Positions 18,801 to 29,023 of a stretch of DNA of 64,000 bases are shown in pieces (within the stretch, counting starts at the first letter, position 1; the number at the start of each line of letters is the position of its first letter). The position numbers were made by a program, and so were the translations under genes. This DNA comes from Thermovibrio sp. (GTDB lineage: Bacteria; Aquificota; Aquificia; Desulfurobacteriales; Desulfurobacteriaceae): contig WFYG01000019.1 of the NCBI GenBank assembly GCA_015490195.1, forward strand, positions 55,305 through 119,304, read 5' to 3'. A model generated the notes under the pieces. It was not told the DNA's origin, searched no databases, and was given only the letters and a program-made list of their open reading frames with translations.

Positions 18801-20221
18801 TTCACCTTTCCCTCAATAAGGTTTTCGTAGAGTCTCATGTACTTGAGGGCTGAAGCGTTCCAGGAGAAGTCTATTCCCATAACGAAAGGCCTCAGCCTGA
18901 GAAAACGGCTCCTCTTTTCGTAGTAGAAGTCAACGGCTCTCTTAACACTTCTCAGGAACGCCTGCGGGGAGAACTCCTCAAAGAGGAATCCGTAACCTCC
19001 GGGCTCCTCTACATCTCTAACGGTGTCTGCAAGGCCTCCTGTCTTCCTGGCAACAACGAGGGTTCCGTACCTCATCGCTATCATCTGGTTGAGGCCGCAC
19101 GGTTCGTAGAGTGAAGGCATAAGGAGATAGTCTGCTGAGGCGTACATCTTACGGCTCATAGGTTCATCGTAGGAAACTTCAACAAAGATGTTTGGGTACT
19201 TACCCTTGATAGAGTTAAAGAAATTGTTGTAGCTGGCATCTCCAGTTCCCAGAAAGGCAAAGTTTGCAGGAAGGGAGGAGAACTCCTCTATAGAATCAAT
19301 TATCAGGTCAATCCCCTTTTGCTTTGCAAGCCTTCCTATGAAGATAAAAAGAGGCTTACCCCCATCTAATAGACCTGTCTCTTTCAGGAAGTAGCGTTTG
19401 TTATCGTCTTTACGGGAAACGGTATTCTCGCTGTAGTTGACGTAGATGTAGGGGTCTGTTTCAGGATTCCAAACGTCGTAGTCTATGCCGTTAAGAATAC
19501 CGAAGAGTTTGTAGCTGTACTTCCTTAAAACGCCGTCCAGTCCGTAACCGAACTCCGGAGTAGTAATCTCCCTGGCGTAGGCCGGACTTACAGTGTTAAC
19601 GGCGTCGGAGAAGACGATTCCGCCTTTAAGGAAGTTGACCTTACCCCAGAACTCAAGGGCTTCCATGTGGAAAAGTTCCCACCCAAGGCTCAACCTCTCA
19701 ACTGTCTCTTTAGGAAAAATCCCCTGATAGGCGAGGTTGTGGATGGTCTGGAGCGTTTTAACTCCAATTCCCCTTTTTTTTATAAGAACAGGGGTAAGGG
19801 CTGTCTGCCAGTCGTTTGTGTGGACTACGTCGGGTCTAAAGAATCCATTCTCTATCAGCTTCACAACTCCCCAGCAGAAGGTTCCAAATCTTACGTCGTT
19901 GTCTAGGTAGTCGCCTTCCGGGGTTCCGTAAAGGTAGTCTCTTCCGAAGAGCTCGTCGTTTCTTAGGAAGTAGTGAGTTACTGCGTTTGAAACTCTGTAA
20001 ACCTCAAACTCAAAGGTTCCGGCACCTACAGATACCGTTACTCTCTTTCCAGTTGGAACTATTCCAAACTTCTCCCTATCTACAGTTTTATAGAGAGGCA
20101 TAACTGACTTAACGTGAACTCCAAGCTCTGAAAGGGCTTTAGGCAGAGAAAACGACACGTCTGCCAGCCCTCCCGTTTTTGCAAAGGGGTATATCTCGCT
20201 TGAAAGAAATAGAACTCTCAT
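18785..20221 (-). CDS. glgA: Glycogen synthase (GT5)
   Basis: A 478-residue GT-B glucosyltransferase elongating alpha-1,4-glucan from ADP-glucose. The donor loop KTGGLADVS is at about 15-23, HTNDWQTAL in the N-domain, and the C-domain has [13 protein letters not shown] and [18 protein letters not shown] with the catalytic Glu. It overlaps galT by 4 nt. A gene for classical ADP-glucose pyrophosphorylase (glgC) is not in the operon; see the nucleotidyltransferase fusion at 25.2 kb. Confidence 0.93.
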   Translation of the reverse strand: MRVLFLSSEIYPFAKTGGLADVSFSLPKALSELGVHVKSVMPLYKTVDREKFGIVPTGKRVTVSVGAGTFEFEVYRVSNAVTHYFLRNDELFGRDYLYGTPEGDYLDNDVRFGTFCWGVVKLIENGFFRPDVVHTNDWQTALTPVLIKKRGIGVKTLQTIHNLAYQGIFPKETVERLSLGWELFHMEALEFWGKVNFLKGGIVFSDAVNTVSPAYAREITTPEFGYGLDGVLRKYSYKLFGILNGIDYDVWNPETDPYIYVNYSENTVSRKDDNKRYFLKETGLLDGGKPLFIFIGRLAKQKGIDLIIDSIEEFSSLPANFAFLGTGDASYNNFFNSIKGKYPNIFVEVSYDEPMSRKMYASADYLLMPSLYEPCGLNQMIAMRYGTLVVARKTGGLADTVRDVEEPGGYGFLFEEFSPQAFLRSVKRAVDFYYEKRSRFLRLRPFVMGIDFSWNASALKYMRLYENLIEGKVKWEFR

Positions 20222-21252
20222 AACAACACCTCTCTCAAGAACCTTGCTGCAGTTTCTGGAGTCGTCGGGTTGATGACGTAACCGCTTCCCAGCTCAAACC
20301 CGGCCTGAACCGTTACTCTCGGAACTATCTCAAGGTACCAGTGGAAAAACTGGTCAATACCCGAGAAGTAGTCGGGTTTTTCTGGAAACGACCTTATCGG
20401 CGGAGCAGTATGGATGAAAAAGTTGTAAGGCGGGTTAACGAGGGTTTTGTAGAGCTTCCTCAGCGCCATTCTGAGGGCGTCTGCCATAAGGTAGAGATCG
20501 CTGTCTGAAACCTTTGAGAAGTCGCTCTGGTGGAACTTTGGGGTTAACCTCATCTGGAAGGGAACGATGGAGGCAAAGGGGCAGTAAACCAGAAATCTTT
20601 CGTTCTCGTACACAATCCTTTCCGTTTCGTTCAGCTCGTAGCCTATCTCATCACATAGGTAACATCTCCCCTTTTCTCTAAAGAACTTTCTGGACTGTGA
20701 AACGACCGTATCAACGAGCTTGGGAATCTGGGGAGTGGCGATTATCTGGGAGTGGGAGTGGGTAAGGGAAGCTCCCGCCTCTCTTCCATAGTTTTTGAAT
20801 ACCAGAACGTACTTTATTCGGCTGTCTCCGTAAAGGCTCCTGACCCTTTCCCTGTAAACGAAGAGAAGATCTTTCATCTCCTCTACTGTGAAGTTATGGG
20901 GGTGTTTAAAGTGGTCGGGAGTATCTATAACAACCTCATGGGCTCCAAATCCTCCGGCTGCATCGTAGATTCCAGCTCTGTACCTTGTGTTGGGGTTTTC
21001 TATTCTGAAGGCAGGGTATTTGTTGGGAACAACTCGTATTCTCCAGCCGGGGGTGTCCGGGGCAGTTCCGGGTTCCCTGAGAGCGAATATCTCGTGGGGA
21101 GCAAGGTACTCCTTACCCGGCTCAAAGGGGCACTTTGAAGGGTCGCTCTTTGAGGGATAGGTGTGGGGTGGGAAGTCGTGAGGGCGTCTCTCCCTCTCTG
21201 GAGCCACTACAGACCAGGTATCCCACAGGTAGTTGTACCTCAGTTCAGACAT
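20218..21252 (-). CDS. galT: Galactose-1-phosphate uridylyltransferase-like protein
   Basis: A 344-residue HIT-superfamily nucleotidylyltransferase. CPFEPGKE near residue 41 and the active HSHSQI at 165-170 (H167 the likely nucleophile) identify the GalT family; further His and Cys (CYLCDEIG) may hold Zn. GalT transfers UMP between glucose-1-phosphate and galactose-1-phosphate. In this glycogen operon with no other Leloir gene visible, a role in making or breaking NDP-glucose (for example ADP-glucose phosphorolysis) is an alternative. It overlaps glgA by 4 nt and the GH57 gene by 8 nt. Confidence 0.82.
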   Translation of the reverse strand: MSELRYNYLWDTWSVVAPERERRPHDFPPHTYPSKSDPSKCPFEPGKEYLAPHEIFALREPGTAPDTPGWRIRVVPNKYPAFRIENPNTRYRAGIYDAAGGFGAHEVVIDTPDHFKHPHNFTVEEMKDLLFVYRERVRSLYGDSRIKYVLVFKNYGREAGASLTHSHSQIIATPQIPKLVDTVVSQSRKFFREKGRCYLCDEIGYELNETERIVYENERFLVYCPFASIVPFQMRLTPKFHQSDFSKVSDSDLYLMADALRMALRKLYKTLVNPPYNFFIHTAPPIRSFPEKPDYFSGIDQFFHWYLEIVPRVTVQAGFELGSGYVINPTTPETAARFLREVLL

Positions 21253-23212
21253 CTTTTACCTCTAATTCTAGTTTGAGTTTGAAGGAGCTCCCCACTCTGT
21301 AGGAGAAGCCGAAACAGTACCCCTGCAGGGTCAGCTCAGCTCCCTTTTCGCTCTGGCTAACCGTCTCCACTGGGTAGTGGAGAAGTGAAAAAGGAAGTGA
21401 AGAGGTGACAAGGAGCTCCTTCCCAAGACCATAGTCCCTTACCCTTAAAAGGTTCTCCTCTAATTCAAACTTAAATCCTTTCGGGTCTATGAAGTGAAAG
21501 TTGAATTCAAGAATGTGGAGGAGCTCCCCTCTGTAACCGGCCTCAAACTCCTCTTCAAAGCAGAGGGTGTTTCCCTTGAGAGAGAACCGCTTTGAGAGAA
21601 GGGCACTGTGGCGACCGTCTTTGTAAATTCCTCCCCTCCTGACCAGTATTACTGAACCGTCTGAAACTGAAACGGCGTAGGGCTGGTCTGCAAAGTCTGA
21701 GAGTTCTTTAAAGCTCTCTCTGAAGAACTCCTCTTCCGTAACGGAGTCTGTAAAGTGGGAGACGAAAGAGGCTCTTAGGTGCCAGTCAAAGGCGAGTTTT
21801 TCCTTCACTTCAGGGGGTATCTTCAGGGGTCTTTCGTGGATAGTGGGAATTCCTCTGGAGCTCTCCTCCTTCCCACTCTCCTCCATCTGGTAGTGGTAAC
21901 CCTCCCTGTGCCTTGAGATGACGTTCTGGTAGTTAAACCTCTCACCTCTCAAAGAGAGTTCCCCTAAAACTCCCCCGTACTTTGGTAGCAGAACAGCAAA
22001 GAGACAGGAAGAGGATAGAATCCCCTCTTCGTAACCGTCGTAGTTAATATCTCTGAGCTCTACAAACTCCTTCTCCCTATCTACCTCTTCTTGAGCAGAG
22101 AGGAGAAAACGCCAAAAGTTGTCCCTTAAGTTTGGAAGATAGATACCTCCAAATATCCCGTGCCAGAAAACGTCGTTGCACTGGGACTTTGAAAGGTTTT
22201 CTACAAAAGAGTCAGAATAAACCTCTCTCAAGGATAGGTCCAACATCCTCTTGTGCATGTAGTTACTCTCCGGATACTTAACGAAGAAGTTCTTCCAGAT
22301 GCTCCCCCTCACAAACTTCTCCACACAATCCTCAAGGCCGTTTTTTCTTAAAAAAGCCTCAAGCTCCTTTAGCTCCCGGAACCTCTCGGGGGGAAGCGTC
22401 CACTCACCCATCTCGTAGTAAGAGGTCGTTGGAAGGTAAGTTATACCAAGGGGCTTTTTTCTCTTTACGTTCTCAGAGAAGAGCTCCATCTCAATCTCGC
22501 CGGATTCAACCAGGGAGAGGAACTCCTTCAGCCACCCCTTCTCGTAAACCCAGCTGTAGGTTCCTGGCCAGATGCCGAACTTCTCACCGTCGTCAAACAG
22601 AACTCTACTACCCCAGGAGCTCTTAAGGTACTCTGAAGTATCTGAAGGGGGTTTGAAGGGAACAAGGTACCTGAGCTTTTTGTCTATAGGGAAGACCTTT
22701 AAAACCTTCCCTTCACTCTCTGTCAGGAAGTAACCTCCCAGCTGACTCCTGTCAAAACCGGCACAGATGAAGTGGTAGTCGTCAACAACGACGTACTCAA
22801 CGCCGCAGTCAACGATGTCGCAGATAACAGAATCGTCCCAGACCCTCTCTGTTAACCAGAGTCCTTTAGGTTTCTGGCCGAAAAGCTCCTCTATAAGGCC
22901 GTTTAGCCTCTCTATTTGAGAGCGGCGCCAGCGAGAGGGGAGGGAGACGAGAACCGGCTCGTAGTAACCGGCAGTAAAGAACTCAACTCTCCCCTCGCCG
23001 GCCATCTCTTTAAGGAGTTCAACAACAGAGGGGTGGTTGGCGGCTATGTACTCAAGGAGCCAGCCGCTGAAGTGGACGGAGAACTTAAAGTTCTTAACGG
23101 GATATACGGCCTCAATAAAAGGTCTGTAGGCCTTCTTAACGGCCTCATCAACTATATTTCTAAAGTTTTCAACCGGCTGGTGATTGTGAACTCCAAAGAG
23201 CAGTTTTGCCAT
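21245..23212 (-). CDS. GH57 4-alpha-glucanotransferase/alpha-amylase
   Basis: A 655-residue enzyme close in size and layout to the Thermococcus-type 4-alpha-glucanotransferase. The GH57 barrel begins [14 protein letters not shown], the nucleophile is E122 in [10 protein letters not shown], and D207/D208 in LFDDGEKFG hold the acid/base position. The C-terminal 300 residues match the DUF1925/DUF1926 beta domains that follow the barrel in this subfamily. It would rearrange maltodextrins or hydrolyse glycogen branches. It lies 2 nt from the next GH57 gene, suggesting stepwise glucan processing. Confidence 0.88.
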   Translation of the reverse strand: MAKLLFGVHNHQPVENFRNIVDEAVKKAYRPFIEAVYPVKNFKFSVHFSGWLLEYIAANHPSVVELLKEMAGEGRVEFFTAGYYEPVLVSLPSRWRRSQIERLNGLIEELFGQKPKGLWLTERVWDDSVICDIVDCGVEYVVVDDYHFICAGFDRSQLGGYFLTESEGKVLKVFPIDKKLRYLVPFKPPSDTSEYLKSSWGSRVLFDDGEKFGIWPGTYSWVYEKGWLKEFLSLVESGEIEMELFSENVKRKKPLGITYLPTTSYYEMGEWTLPPERFRELKELEAFLRKNGLEDCVEKFVRGSIWKNFFVKYPESNYMHKRMLDLSLREVYSDSFVENLSKSQCNDVFWHGIFGGIYLPNLRDNFWRFLLSAQEEVDREKEFVELRDINYDGYEEGILSSSCLFAVLLPKYGGVLGELSLRGERFNYQNVISRHREGYHYQMEESGKEESSRGIPTIHERPLKIPPEVKEKLAFDWHLRASFVSHFTDSVTEEEFFRESFKELSDFADQPYAVSVSDGSVILVRRGGIYKDGRHSALLSKRFSLKGNTLCFEEEFEAGYRGELLHILEFNFHFIDPKGFKFELEENLLRVRDYGLGKELLVTSSLPFSLLHYPVETVSQSEKGAELTLQGYCFGFSYRVGSSFKLKLELEVKDV

Positions 23213-23214
23213 AA

Positions 23215-25248
23215 CTACACCATCCAGTCGTTTTCAAAACTCTCAGAGAGCTCCAGTACGCCGTAGGTAAAGTGGGGAGCTTCTTCTACAAACCTGCCGT
23301 CAACAAAGAGCTTCAGCGTAAGCTTGAGCTTCTCTTCTCCTTTCAGACAGTTAGAGGGAATAGAAATCTCAAGGACTTTTTTAAGAACGGCTTCAGAACC
23401 GCTACACTCTGAAGAGCTCTCCCTACCTCCCGACATCTTAAAGGTGAAACGGTGGAGCTCCTTCCCTTCAAGCTCAACGACCAGCTCAAACTCACGGTTT
23501 AAAAGCTTCTCCCATCGGCCGTCCACCCTCAGGTAGAGATTTCTCTCTTCGTCGTAGCCGTAGTAGAGCTTCTCCATAATGAAGGAACCGGATTCCATAG
23601 TTGAGAACTCAAGAAGGTCTATCTCTCCCGCCAGAAGCCACTCGTAGTAGCTGGTTACCTCTCCGTCAATAACCGGCTTTAAGTAACCCCTCGGCGGCTT
23701 GCTCTTCTCCCCGAAGTATCGCTTTATCGGGGTAAGGAGCTCGTGGGGAATGTCTGCTCCCAGCTCTCTGTAAACAGCCATAAGATGGCTCCTGAAGAGC
23801 CTGTCAAAGTCGGCGGCAAAGGGAGAGTAGTGTCCCTCTCCGAACCACCAGAACCAGTCGCTTCCTTCAGCAACGAGGAGGTGCTCCTTTGCAGAGTCGG
23901 TACCCCCCCTCCTGTTAAACTCAAACTTGGTTCTTCCAAGGAGCTCCCAGGCTCTGTTCTTCTCCTTGTCGCCTATCCAGGTAAGGAAGTTCCCGCCTAT
24001 CCAGCTACCGGGAAAGAGTCTCGGGAGCTCCTCTTCAGCCTCAAGCTGCGAAGGAAGAGCGGTCTCTACCCAGTCGGAAGAGGAGAGGAGAGAGTAGAGC
24101 TCCTCCCGGAAGTCATAACCGTTGTTCTCGTAAAACTCCCAGCAGTTCTCCCCGTCAAGTATTACAGAAACGACAGAGGAGGAGTAGCTGTCGGAGAGCT
24201 TCTTGAGCCGGTTTACAAAGTCTTCAGCAGCCTGAGAAGGCTCCCATCCCTTGTAGACAAAACCGATAAGGTCGCTGAGCTCACGGTCTCTAAAAAGGAG
24301 CTTCACGCCTCTGTACGAGTAAACTCTGTAGAGGGGCTCCCGGGTACCGAAATGCTCCTCAAGTGAGCGGAAGAGTATCTCCTCGTCTGTTGCCGTCCAG
24401 CCGATTCCTTTCTCTGAGAGAAGCTTTAGAGCTTCCTCACTTATAGCACCCTCTGAACACCACATCCCCTTAGCGGTACCGAACCTCTGGCTGTGAAAGG
24501 AGAGAGCTCTTTCAACCTGAAGTTCTGCGTCGTCTTTAAAGGAGATGTGAAGGGCTGGAAGCTTAACATCCGGGGTTGAAATTCTGGCAACAGACATGTC
24601 AATGAGGAGAGGCAGTATCGGGTGGTAGAAGGGCGTTATGGTTAGCTCAACCTGCCCTTTCTGGGAGAGCTCCCTGTAGAGGGGAACAATTCCTTCTATA
24701 AACTTTAAAAGCTCTCCAACGAGGTTGAGCTTTTCACTCTCAGAGAAGGCAGAACCTTTGTCAAGGAGTTTCCTTACTGTTTTATTTTCGGATTTCAGAT
24801 AGTTTCCGCACCAGGCAAGGAGAAAGAGTACTTCAAGGTTTAGAAAATCCTGGTTTGCAAGGTTTTTACAGAAGTCTCTCCGTCTGTCCCTCTGAAACTT
24901 TAAGGAGAGCTCCTTTAAAAAACTGAAAGGGGAAAAGAGCCGGGGAGAGGAGGAGAAGACGATACTTGCAAGGTAGCCTCTCTCCTCAAGGGAGAGCTCC
25001 TTAACGGGCTTTTTAATAATCTCTAAAAACCGACACCTTGCTTTCCCTGAGGCGTACTCCTCAACCTGAGAAACAAGTGAAGGGGTCAGATTAAAGACCG
25101 CCTTAAGCCGTGGAAAGCGACTAAGGTGCCAGGGCATGTCGTAGTAATCCTTTATAGCGTGAAGGAAGACCCACGGGAGTTCGTACTCTCCCGTAAGGCC
25201 GTTCCTGTAAACGGGCTGGTGCATGTGCCACAGGAATACCAGTTTCAC
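23215..25248 (-). CDS. GH57 amylopullulanase/alpha-amylase-like hydrolase
   Basis: A 677-residue GH57 protein. It starts LVFLWHMHQPVYRN, has the nucleophile E256 in GMWCSEGAIS and the acid/base D355 in VILDGENCWEFY, the motif set of amylopullulanases and DUF3536-like GH57 enzymes. The last 120 residues form a beta-rich domain. No signal peptide is present, so it acts on cytoplasmic glycogen. It overlaps the upstream nucleotidyltransferase fusion by 4 nt. The exact bond specificity (alpha-1,4 or alpha-1,6) cannot be told from sequence. Confidence 0.85.
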   Translation of the reverse strand: MKLVFLWHMHQPVYRNGLTGEYELPWVFLHAIKDYYDMPWHLSRFPRLKAVFNLTPSLVSQVEEYASGKARCRFLEIIKKPVKELSLEERGYLASIVFSSSPRLFSPFSFLKELSLKFQRDRRRDFCKNLANQDFLNLEVLFLLAWCGNYLKSENKTVRKLLDKGSAFSESEKLNLVGELLKFIEGIVPLYRELSQKGQVELTITPFYHPILPLLIDMSVARISTPDVKLPALHISFKDDAELQVERALSFHSQRFGTAKGMWCSEGAISEEALKLLSEKGIGWTATDEEILFRSLEEHFGTREPLYRVYSYRGVKLLFRDRELSDLIGFVYKGWEPSQAAEDFVNRLKKLSDSYSSSVVSVILDGENCWEFYENNGYDFREELYSLLSSSDWVETALPSQLEAEEELPRLFPGSWIGGNFLTWIGDKEKNRAWELLGRTKFEFNRRGGTDSAKEHLLVAEGSDWFWWFGEGHYSPFAADFDRLFRSHLMAVYRELGADIPHELLTPIKRYFGEKSKPPRGYLKPVIDGEVTSYYEWLLAGEIDLLEFSTMESGSFIMEKLYYGYDEERNLYLRVDGRWEKLLNREFELVVELEGKELHRFTFKMSGGRESSSECSGSEAVLKKVLEISIPSNCLKGEEKLKLTLKLFVDGRFVEEAPHFTYGVLELSESFENDWMV

Positions 25249-27737
25249 TCTCCCTCCTCTATCCAGCTGCCCACCAGTTTTTTGTAGTGTTCCAGAAGCT
25301 CTTCCCCCCTTTCCCGGCTCTCAGACTGAACAAAGATGTGGAGCTTGTCTGTAAACTGATCAGGTATAAAAAGTATCCAGTCTCCGTTCATGAATATCTT
25401 TACGCCATCTACAAAGGAAGCGTTCTTCTCCATAGCCTCTTCTGAGAGCTTCCTCATAAGCCTGGCCTTTTCAGACGACGGACAGTTAACGATGATGTGG
25501 TTGAAGTAGAAGTTGGGGATCTTAGAAAGGAGCTCCGAAACCTTCTTACCTGCATAGGAGAGGAGCTCCAGGAACTTAATACTTGAATAAACTGCGTCAG
25601 GCGAGTAAGAGAACTCCGGAAAGATAAACCTTCCGTTTAAATCTCCCACAAAGTAGTAACGGTTTAAAAGGTTAGGAGAGAGGCCTCTAAACTTACCCCT
25701 CTCAACAGTTACCCTTTTCAGCTTACTGTCTAAAACAGACGGACAGCTAACAGGAATGTAAACTTTAACAGGCCTATTTACCGCTTCGTCAATCGTTTTC
25801 AGGAAGAGGAGAAGGAGGCTGTGGCCGTTTACCACTTCTCCCCTGTCTGAAACAACCGTTAACTGCTCTCCGCTGGGATGGATTATGAAGCCGACGTCGG
25901 AATCTGTTGACTTGAGGATTTCTGGAACCTCTTTTAAAGCCTTGGCTTTTACAAGGGGATACTGCATCAGCTTCTCTTCAGACTCGTAAGAGTTGAGGAT
26001 TATTGAGTTGACTTTGAAGTGGGCAAGGAGCTCCGGGTAAACGTCAGAGAAAATACCGTTCATCAGATCAACAACAACGTTGAACCGGGGCTGTCTTATC
26101 TTGTCGTCTATCTTCTCCTTTATTGCACTCTCGTAGTCTGAAATTTTGTAAGACTCTTCCTTTATCTGGCCTACCTCTGAAGGGCTAACCCTCCTAAATC
26201 TTTCCCTGAAGAATATCCTCTCTATTGCCTTCTCCTTTGAGGTATCTATGGGAATTCCCCTGTCATCAAAGAAGAGGATGTCCGTATGACCTGGAGTTTC
26301 TAAAGAAGTTTCAAAGTGAACACCGGCAACTACGCCTCCACCCTTTAACAGGAACCTTGAAGCAGGACTGGGAAACTTTCTGAGGTCAGCAGCGCTTACA
26401 CCGGCAGATAGAAGACCTGAAATAAACGCCCTCTTTATCATTCTTGAAGCTCTGTGGTAGTCTCTGCTGGTATAAACAACCGCCCCTTCGGGTAGGGTTG
26501 TTCCAAGAGCTGCACCCAGCTTTGCTGCAAGTTCCGGGGAGAGCTCCACGTTTATCCTTCCCGAGATCTTTCCTCCCTCAAAGATTGAGCGCTTCCATCT
26601 CTCACCCCAAACGAGGTTTGAGCTTACAATTGAACCGCTCTCAACAAACTTCTCAGGCCAGATAACAACATCTTTCTCTATTCTTACGTCATCCTCTATC
26701 TTCACCTTCTCGGCAATAACTGCACCTTTTAGTGCCCAAACCCTTGAACCGATATCAACCCTGTTGCAGACAACGCAGTTCCTAAGCTTTACGTCATCTC
26801 CAAGGACGCTATCTTTCCAGATAACCGTATCCCTAAGCTGGCACCTCTTCCCAACCTCCGTTCCCTTTCCGATACAGCAGTTCTCAAGGAGGGTTCCCTC
26901 CCCTACAGAAACGCCATCTCCGAGAATCACCATACCCTTTACCTTCACAGAGTCGGGGAGCTCTACATCCCCTTGTAGGAACAGCACGCCCTCAGGGTAC
27001 TTAACTATCTCTCCCCGAACCTGAAGCTTTACGTTCCCCGAGAAGATGTCTCTGTGAACCTCTCTGTAAGCGTCGGGGTTTCCAACATCCTTCCAGTAAC
27101 CCTTTGCCTCAAAACCGTAGAGAGTTATTCCCCTCTCTATGAGGAGGGGAAAAAGGTCTTTACTGAAGTCAAAGGGGACGTTTTCAGGAATAAAGTCAAG
27201 AATTTCGGGCTCTATTACGTATATACCCGTGTTTATTGTGTCGCTGAAAACCTCTCCCCAGCCGGGCTTCTCAAGGAACTTCAGTATCCTCCCTTCTTTA
27301 TCCTTTATCACTATCCCGAACTGGAGGGGGTTGGGAACGGAAGTTAACGTTATAGTCAGTTTTGACCTTTTAAACTCGTGGAATCCGACAACTTCGCGGA
27401 GATCAAAGTCGGTTATAACGTCTCCGCTTACAACTATAAACGTCTCATCTAAGTAACTCTGAGCCTTTTTAACTGCACCTGCAGTTCCAAAGTCTGCCTC
27501 AGGTAAAACGTAGGTAATCTTTGCTCCTATCCTCTCTCCGTTTCCAAAGTACTCTTTTATAACCTCCGGCTTGTAGTAGAGAAGGACTATAATATTTTCT
27601 ATTCCTAGAGCTACGAGCTCCCTCATTATATGTTCCATCATTGGAACATTCACCACTGGTAACATGGGCTTCGGCCGGGAACTTGTTAGGGGCTGGATCC
27701 TTGTGCCGAAGCCCCCCGCCATTACAACCGCCTTCAC
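25245..27737 (-). CDS. NDP-sugar pyrophosphorylase fused to a degenerate phosphohexomutase domain
   Basis: An 830-residue fusion. Residues 1-235 form a nucleotidyltransferase domain (VVMAGGFGTRIQPLTSSRPK; the VVSGDVITD metal site). About 245-375 is a left-handed hexapeptide-repeat helix. About 380-820 resembles phosphomannomutase/phosphoglucomutase. The usual TASHNP catalytic loop is replaced by GVHFETSLETPGHTD, so the phosphoserine is missing and the domain may be regulatory. Family members are usually named mannose-1-phosphate guanylyltransferase. With no glgC in this operon, it is a candidate supplier of NDP-glucose to GlgA; that is inference. Confidence 0.82.
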   Translation of the reverse strand: MKAVVMAGGFGTRIQPLTSSRPKPMLPVVNVPMMEHIMRELVALGIENIIVLLYYKPEVIKEYFGNGERIGAKITYVLPEADFGTAGAVKKAQSYLDETFIVVSGDVITDFDLREVVGFHEFKRSKLTITLTSVPNPLQFGIVIKDKEGRILKFLEKPGWGEVFSDTINTGIYVIEPEILDFIPENVPFDFSKDLFPLLIERGITLYGFEAKGYWKDVGNPDAYREVHRDIFSGNVKLQVRGEIVKYPEGVLFLQGDVELPDSVKVKGMVILGDGVSVGEGTLLENCCIGKGTEVGKRCQLRDTVIWKDSVLGDDVKLRNCVVCNRVDIGSRVWALKGAVIAEKVKIEDDVRIEKDVVIWPEKFVESGSIVSSNLVWGERWKRSIFEGGKISGRINVELSPELAAKLGAALGTTLPEGAVVYTSRDYHRASRMIKRAFISGLLSAGVSAADLRKFPSPASRFLLKGGGVVAGVHFETSLETPGHTDILFFDDRGIPIDTSKEKAIERIFFRERFRRVSPSEVGQIKEESYKISDYESAIKEKIDDKIRQPRFNVVVDLMNGIFSDVYPELLAHFKVNSIILNSYESEEKLMQYPLVKAKALKEVPEILKSTDSDVGFIIHPSGEQLTVVSDRGEVVNGHSLLLLFLKTIDEAVNRPVKVYIPVSCPSVLDSKLKRVTVERGKFRGLSPNLLNRYYFVGDLNGRFIFPEFSYSPDAVYSSIKFLELLSYAGKKVSELLSKIPNFYFNHIIVNCPSSEKARLMRKLSEEAMEKNASFVDGVKIFMNGDWILFIPDQFTDKLHIFVQSESRERGEELLEHYKKLVGSWIEEGE

Positions 27738-29023
27738 TTTTCCTCCCTGTAAAGGTGTTCTCTCGTAAGTGGAAAGCCCGACTCTCCGGTCGGATGGGTC
27801 TTAACCAGAAGGGTCTGATAGAGACCTATCCTGCCTGTAAGGAACTGGTAAGCACTTGAGGCCATGTAGAGGCGCCAGATCCTGTACTTTTCCTCTCCAG
27901 CTACCTGAACTGCTCTCTCGTAGTTCTTTTCAAGGTTCCTTACCCAGTGCATCAGTGTGAGGGTGTAGTGCTCCCTCAGACACTCAACATCTCTAACTTC
28001 AAAACCTGCCTCTTCGGCCTTTTCAACCGTCAGGTAGATTGGAAGGAGTTCCCCATCGGGAAAGACATACTTCCTGATAAACTGGGAAGGCGGTTTTCCA
28101 AACTCCTTGTAGCTTGAGCTTATTGCATGATTGAGGAAGATTCCGCCGTACTTTAGAAGTTTGTAAGCCTGTTGAAAGTAAGTGAGAGCCCTCTTCTGCC
28201 CCACGTGTTCAAACATTCCAACGCTTACTATCTTGTCAAAGGATTCCTTATTGGTAAGCTCCCTGTAGTCGGCAAGCAGAACTTCACACCTGTCCTCAAG
28301 ACCCTCCTCTTTTATCCTCTCTTTTACGTATTCGTACTGGTTTTTACTGAGGGTAATTCCAAGCGCGTTTACTCCGTAGTTTTTGGCTGCGTGGATTATG
28401 AGAGCTCCCCATCCGCACCCTATGTCAAGGAGCTTCTCTCCAGGCTTCAGCATCAACTTTCGGCAGATGTAGTCAATCTTTTGTTCTTGAGCCCTGTCTA
28501 AAGAATCCGTTGGTTTTCTGAAATAGGCGCACGAGTAAACGAGGTTTTTGTCAAGGAAGAGTTTGTAAAACTCGTTTGAGACGTCGTAATGGTACTGGAC
28601 TGCCTGCCTATCCCTCTCTATGCTGTGGAGATCCCCCTTTACCTCCGCCCAGCATCTTTCATACTCCTCCAGAGTGGGTATTTTGCTGATGAACTTCCAG
28701 ATGCGGATTTTCTCCCTCAGGGGTTTAAACTTCTCCATCAGCCAGTCGGCAATGGGAAAAATCAGGTAGATGTCGCCTACAAGGTCTATAAGGTTGTAGA
28801 TGTAGCTTTCGGCCAGTGAAAGGTCTGAGAAGGTGCTGAGCGCCTCCCTTAAAGCCCAGGGTTTGTTAATCTTTATTACCAGTTTGTCCCCTTTCCCCCA
28901 GACACGCTCCCCGTTCCAGAGCTCAACGGAAACCTCCTTTTCCCCCGGAGCTCCTTTAAGAAGCTCTTTTATTAAATCTCTGTTCAGCTTAACAAGTTCC
29001 GGTTCATTGAGACAAACCTCCAT
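27734..29023 (-). CDS. cfa: Cyclopropane-fatty-acyl-phospholipid synthase family methyltransferase
   Basis: A 429-residue SAM-dependent enzyme. The N-terminal domain (about 1-130) is followed by the class I methyltransferase core with LLDIGCGWGALIIHAA around residue 198-213 and GMFEHVGQKR, the CFA-family bicarbonate/active-site segment. It would methylenate unsaturated lipid chains at the membrane surface. Its place between pgi and a sugar nucleotide gene is functionally odd, although the overlaps (4 nt and 20 nt) show that it is part of the transcription unit. Confidence 0.88.
   Translation of the reverse strand: MEVCLNEPELVKLNRDLIKELLKGAPGEKEVSVELWNGERVWGKGDKLVIKINKPWALREALSTFSDLSLAESYIYNLIDLVGDIYLIFPIADWLMEKFKPLREKIRIWKFISKIPTLEEYERCWAEVKGDLHSIERDRQAVQYHYDVSNEFYKLFLDKNLVYSCAYFRKPTDSLDRAQEQKIDYICRKLMLKPGEKLLDIGCGWGALIIHAAKNYGVNALGITLSKNQYEYVKERIKEEGLEDRCEVLLADYRELTNKESFDKIVSVGMFEHVGQKRALTYFQQAYKLLKYGGIFLNHAISSSYKEFGKPPSQFIRKYVFPDGELLPIYLTVEKAEEAGFEVRDVECLREHYTLTLMHWVRNLEKNYERAVQVAGEEKYRIWRLYMASSAYQFLTGRIGLYQTLLVKTHPTGESGFPLTREHLYREEK

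Noticed and set aside
20218..21252. Galactose utilisation operon
   Set aside because: Only a galT-like gene is present; no galK, galE or galM nearby, while glycogen genes surround it.
23743..24366. 207-codon plus-strand open frame
   Set aside because: It lies antisense inside the GH57 gene at 23215-25248, has no ribosome site and no family resemblance; it is a shadow of the real coding strand.
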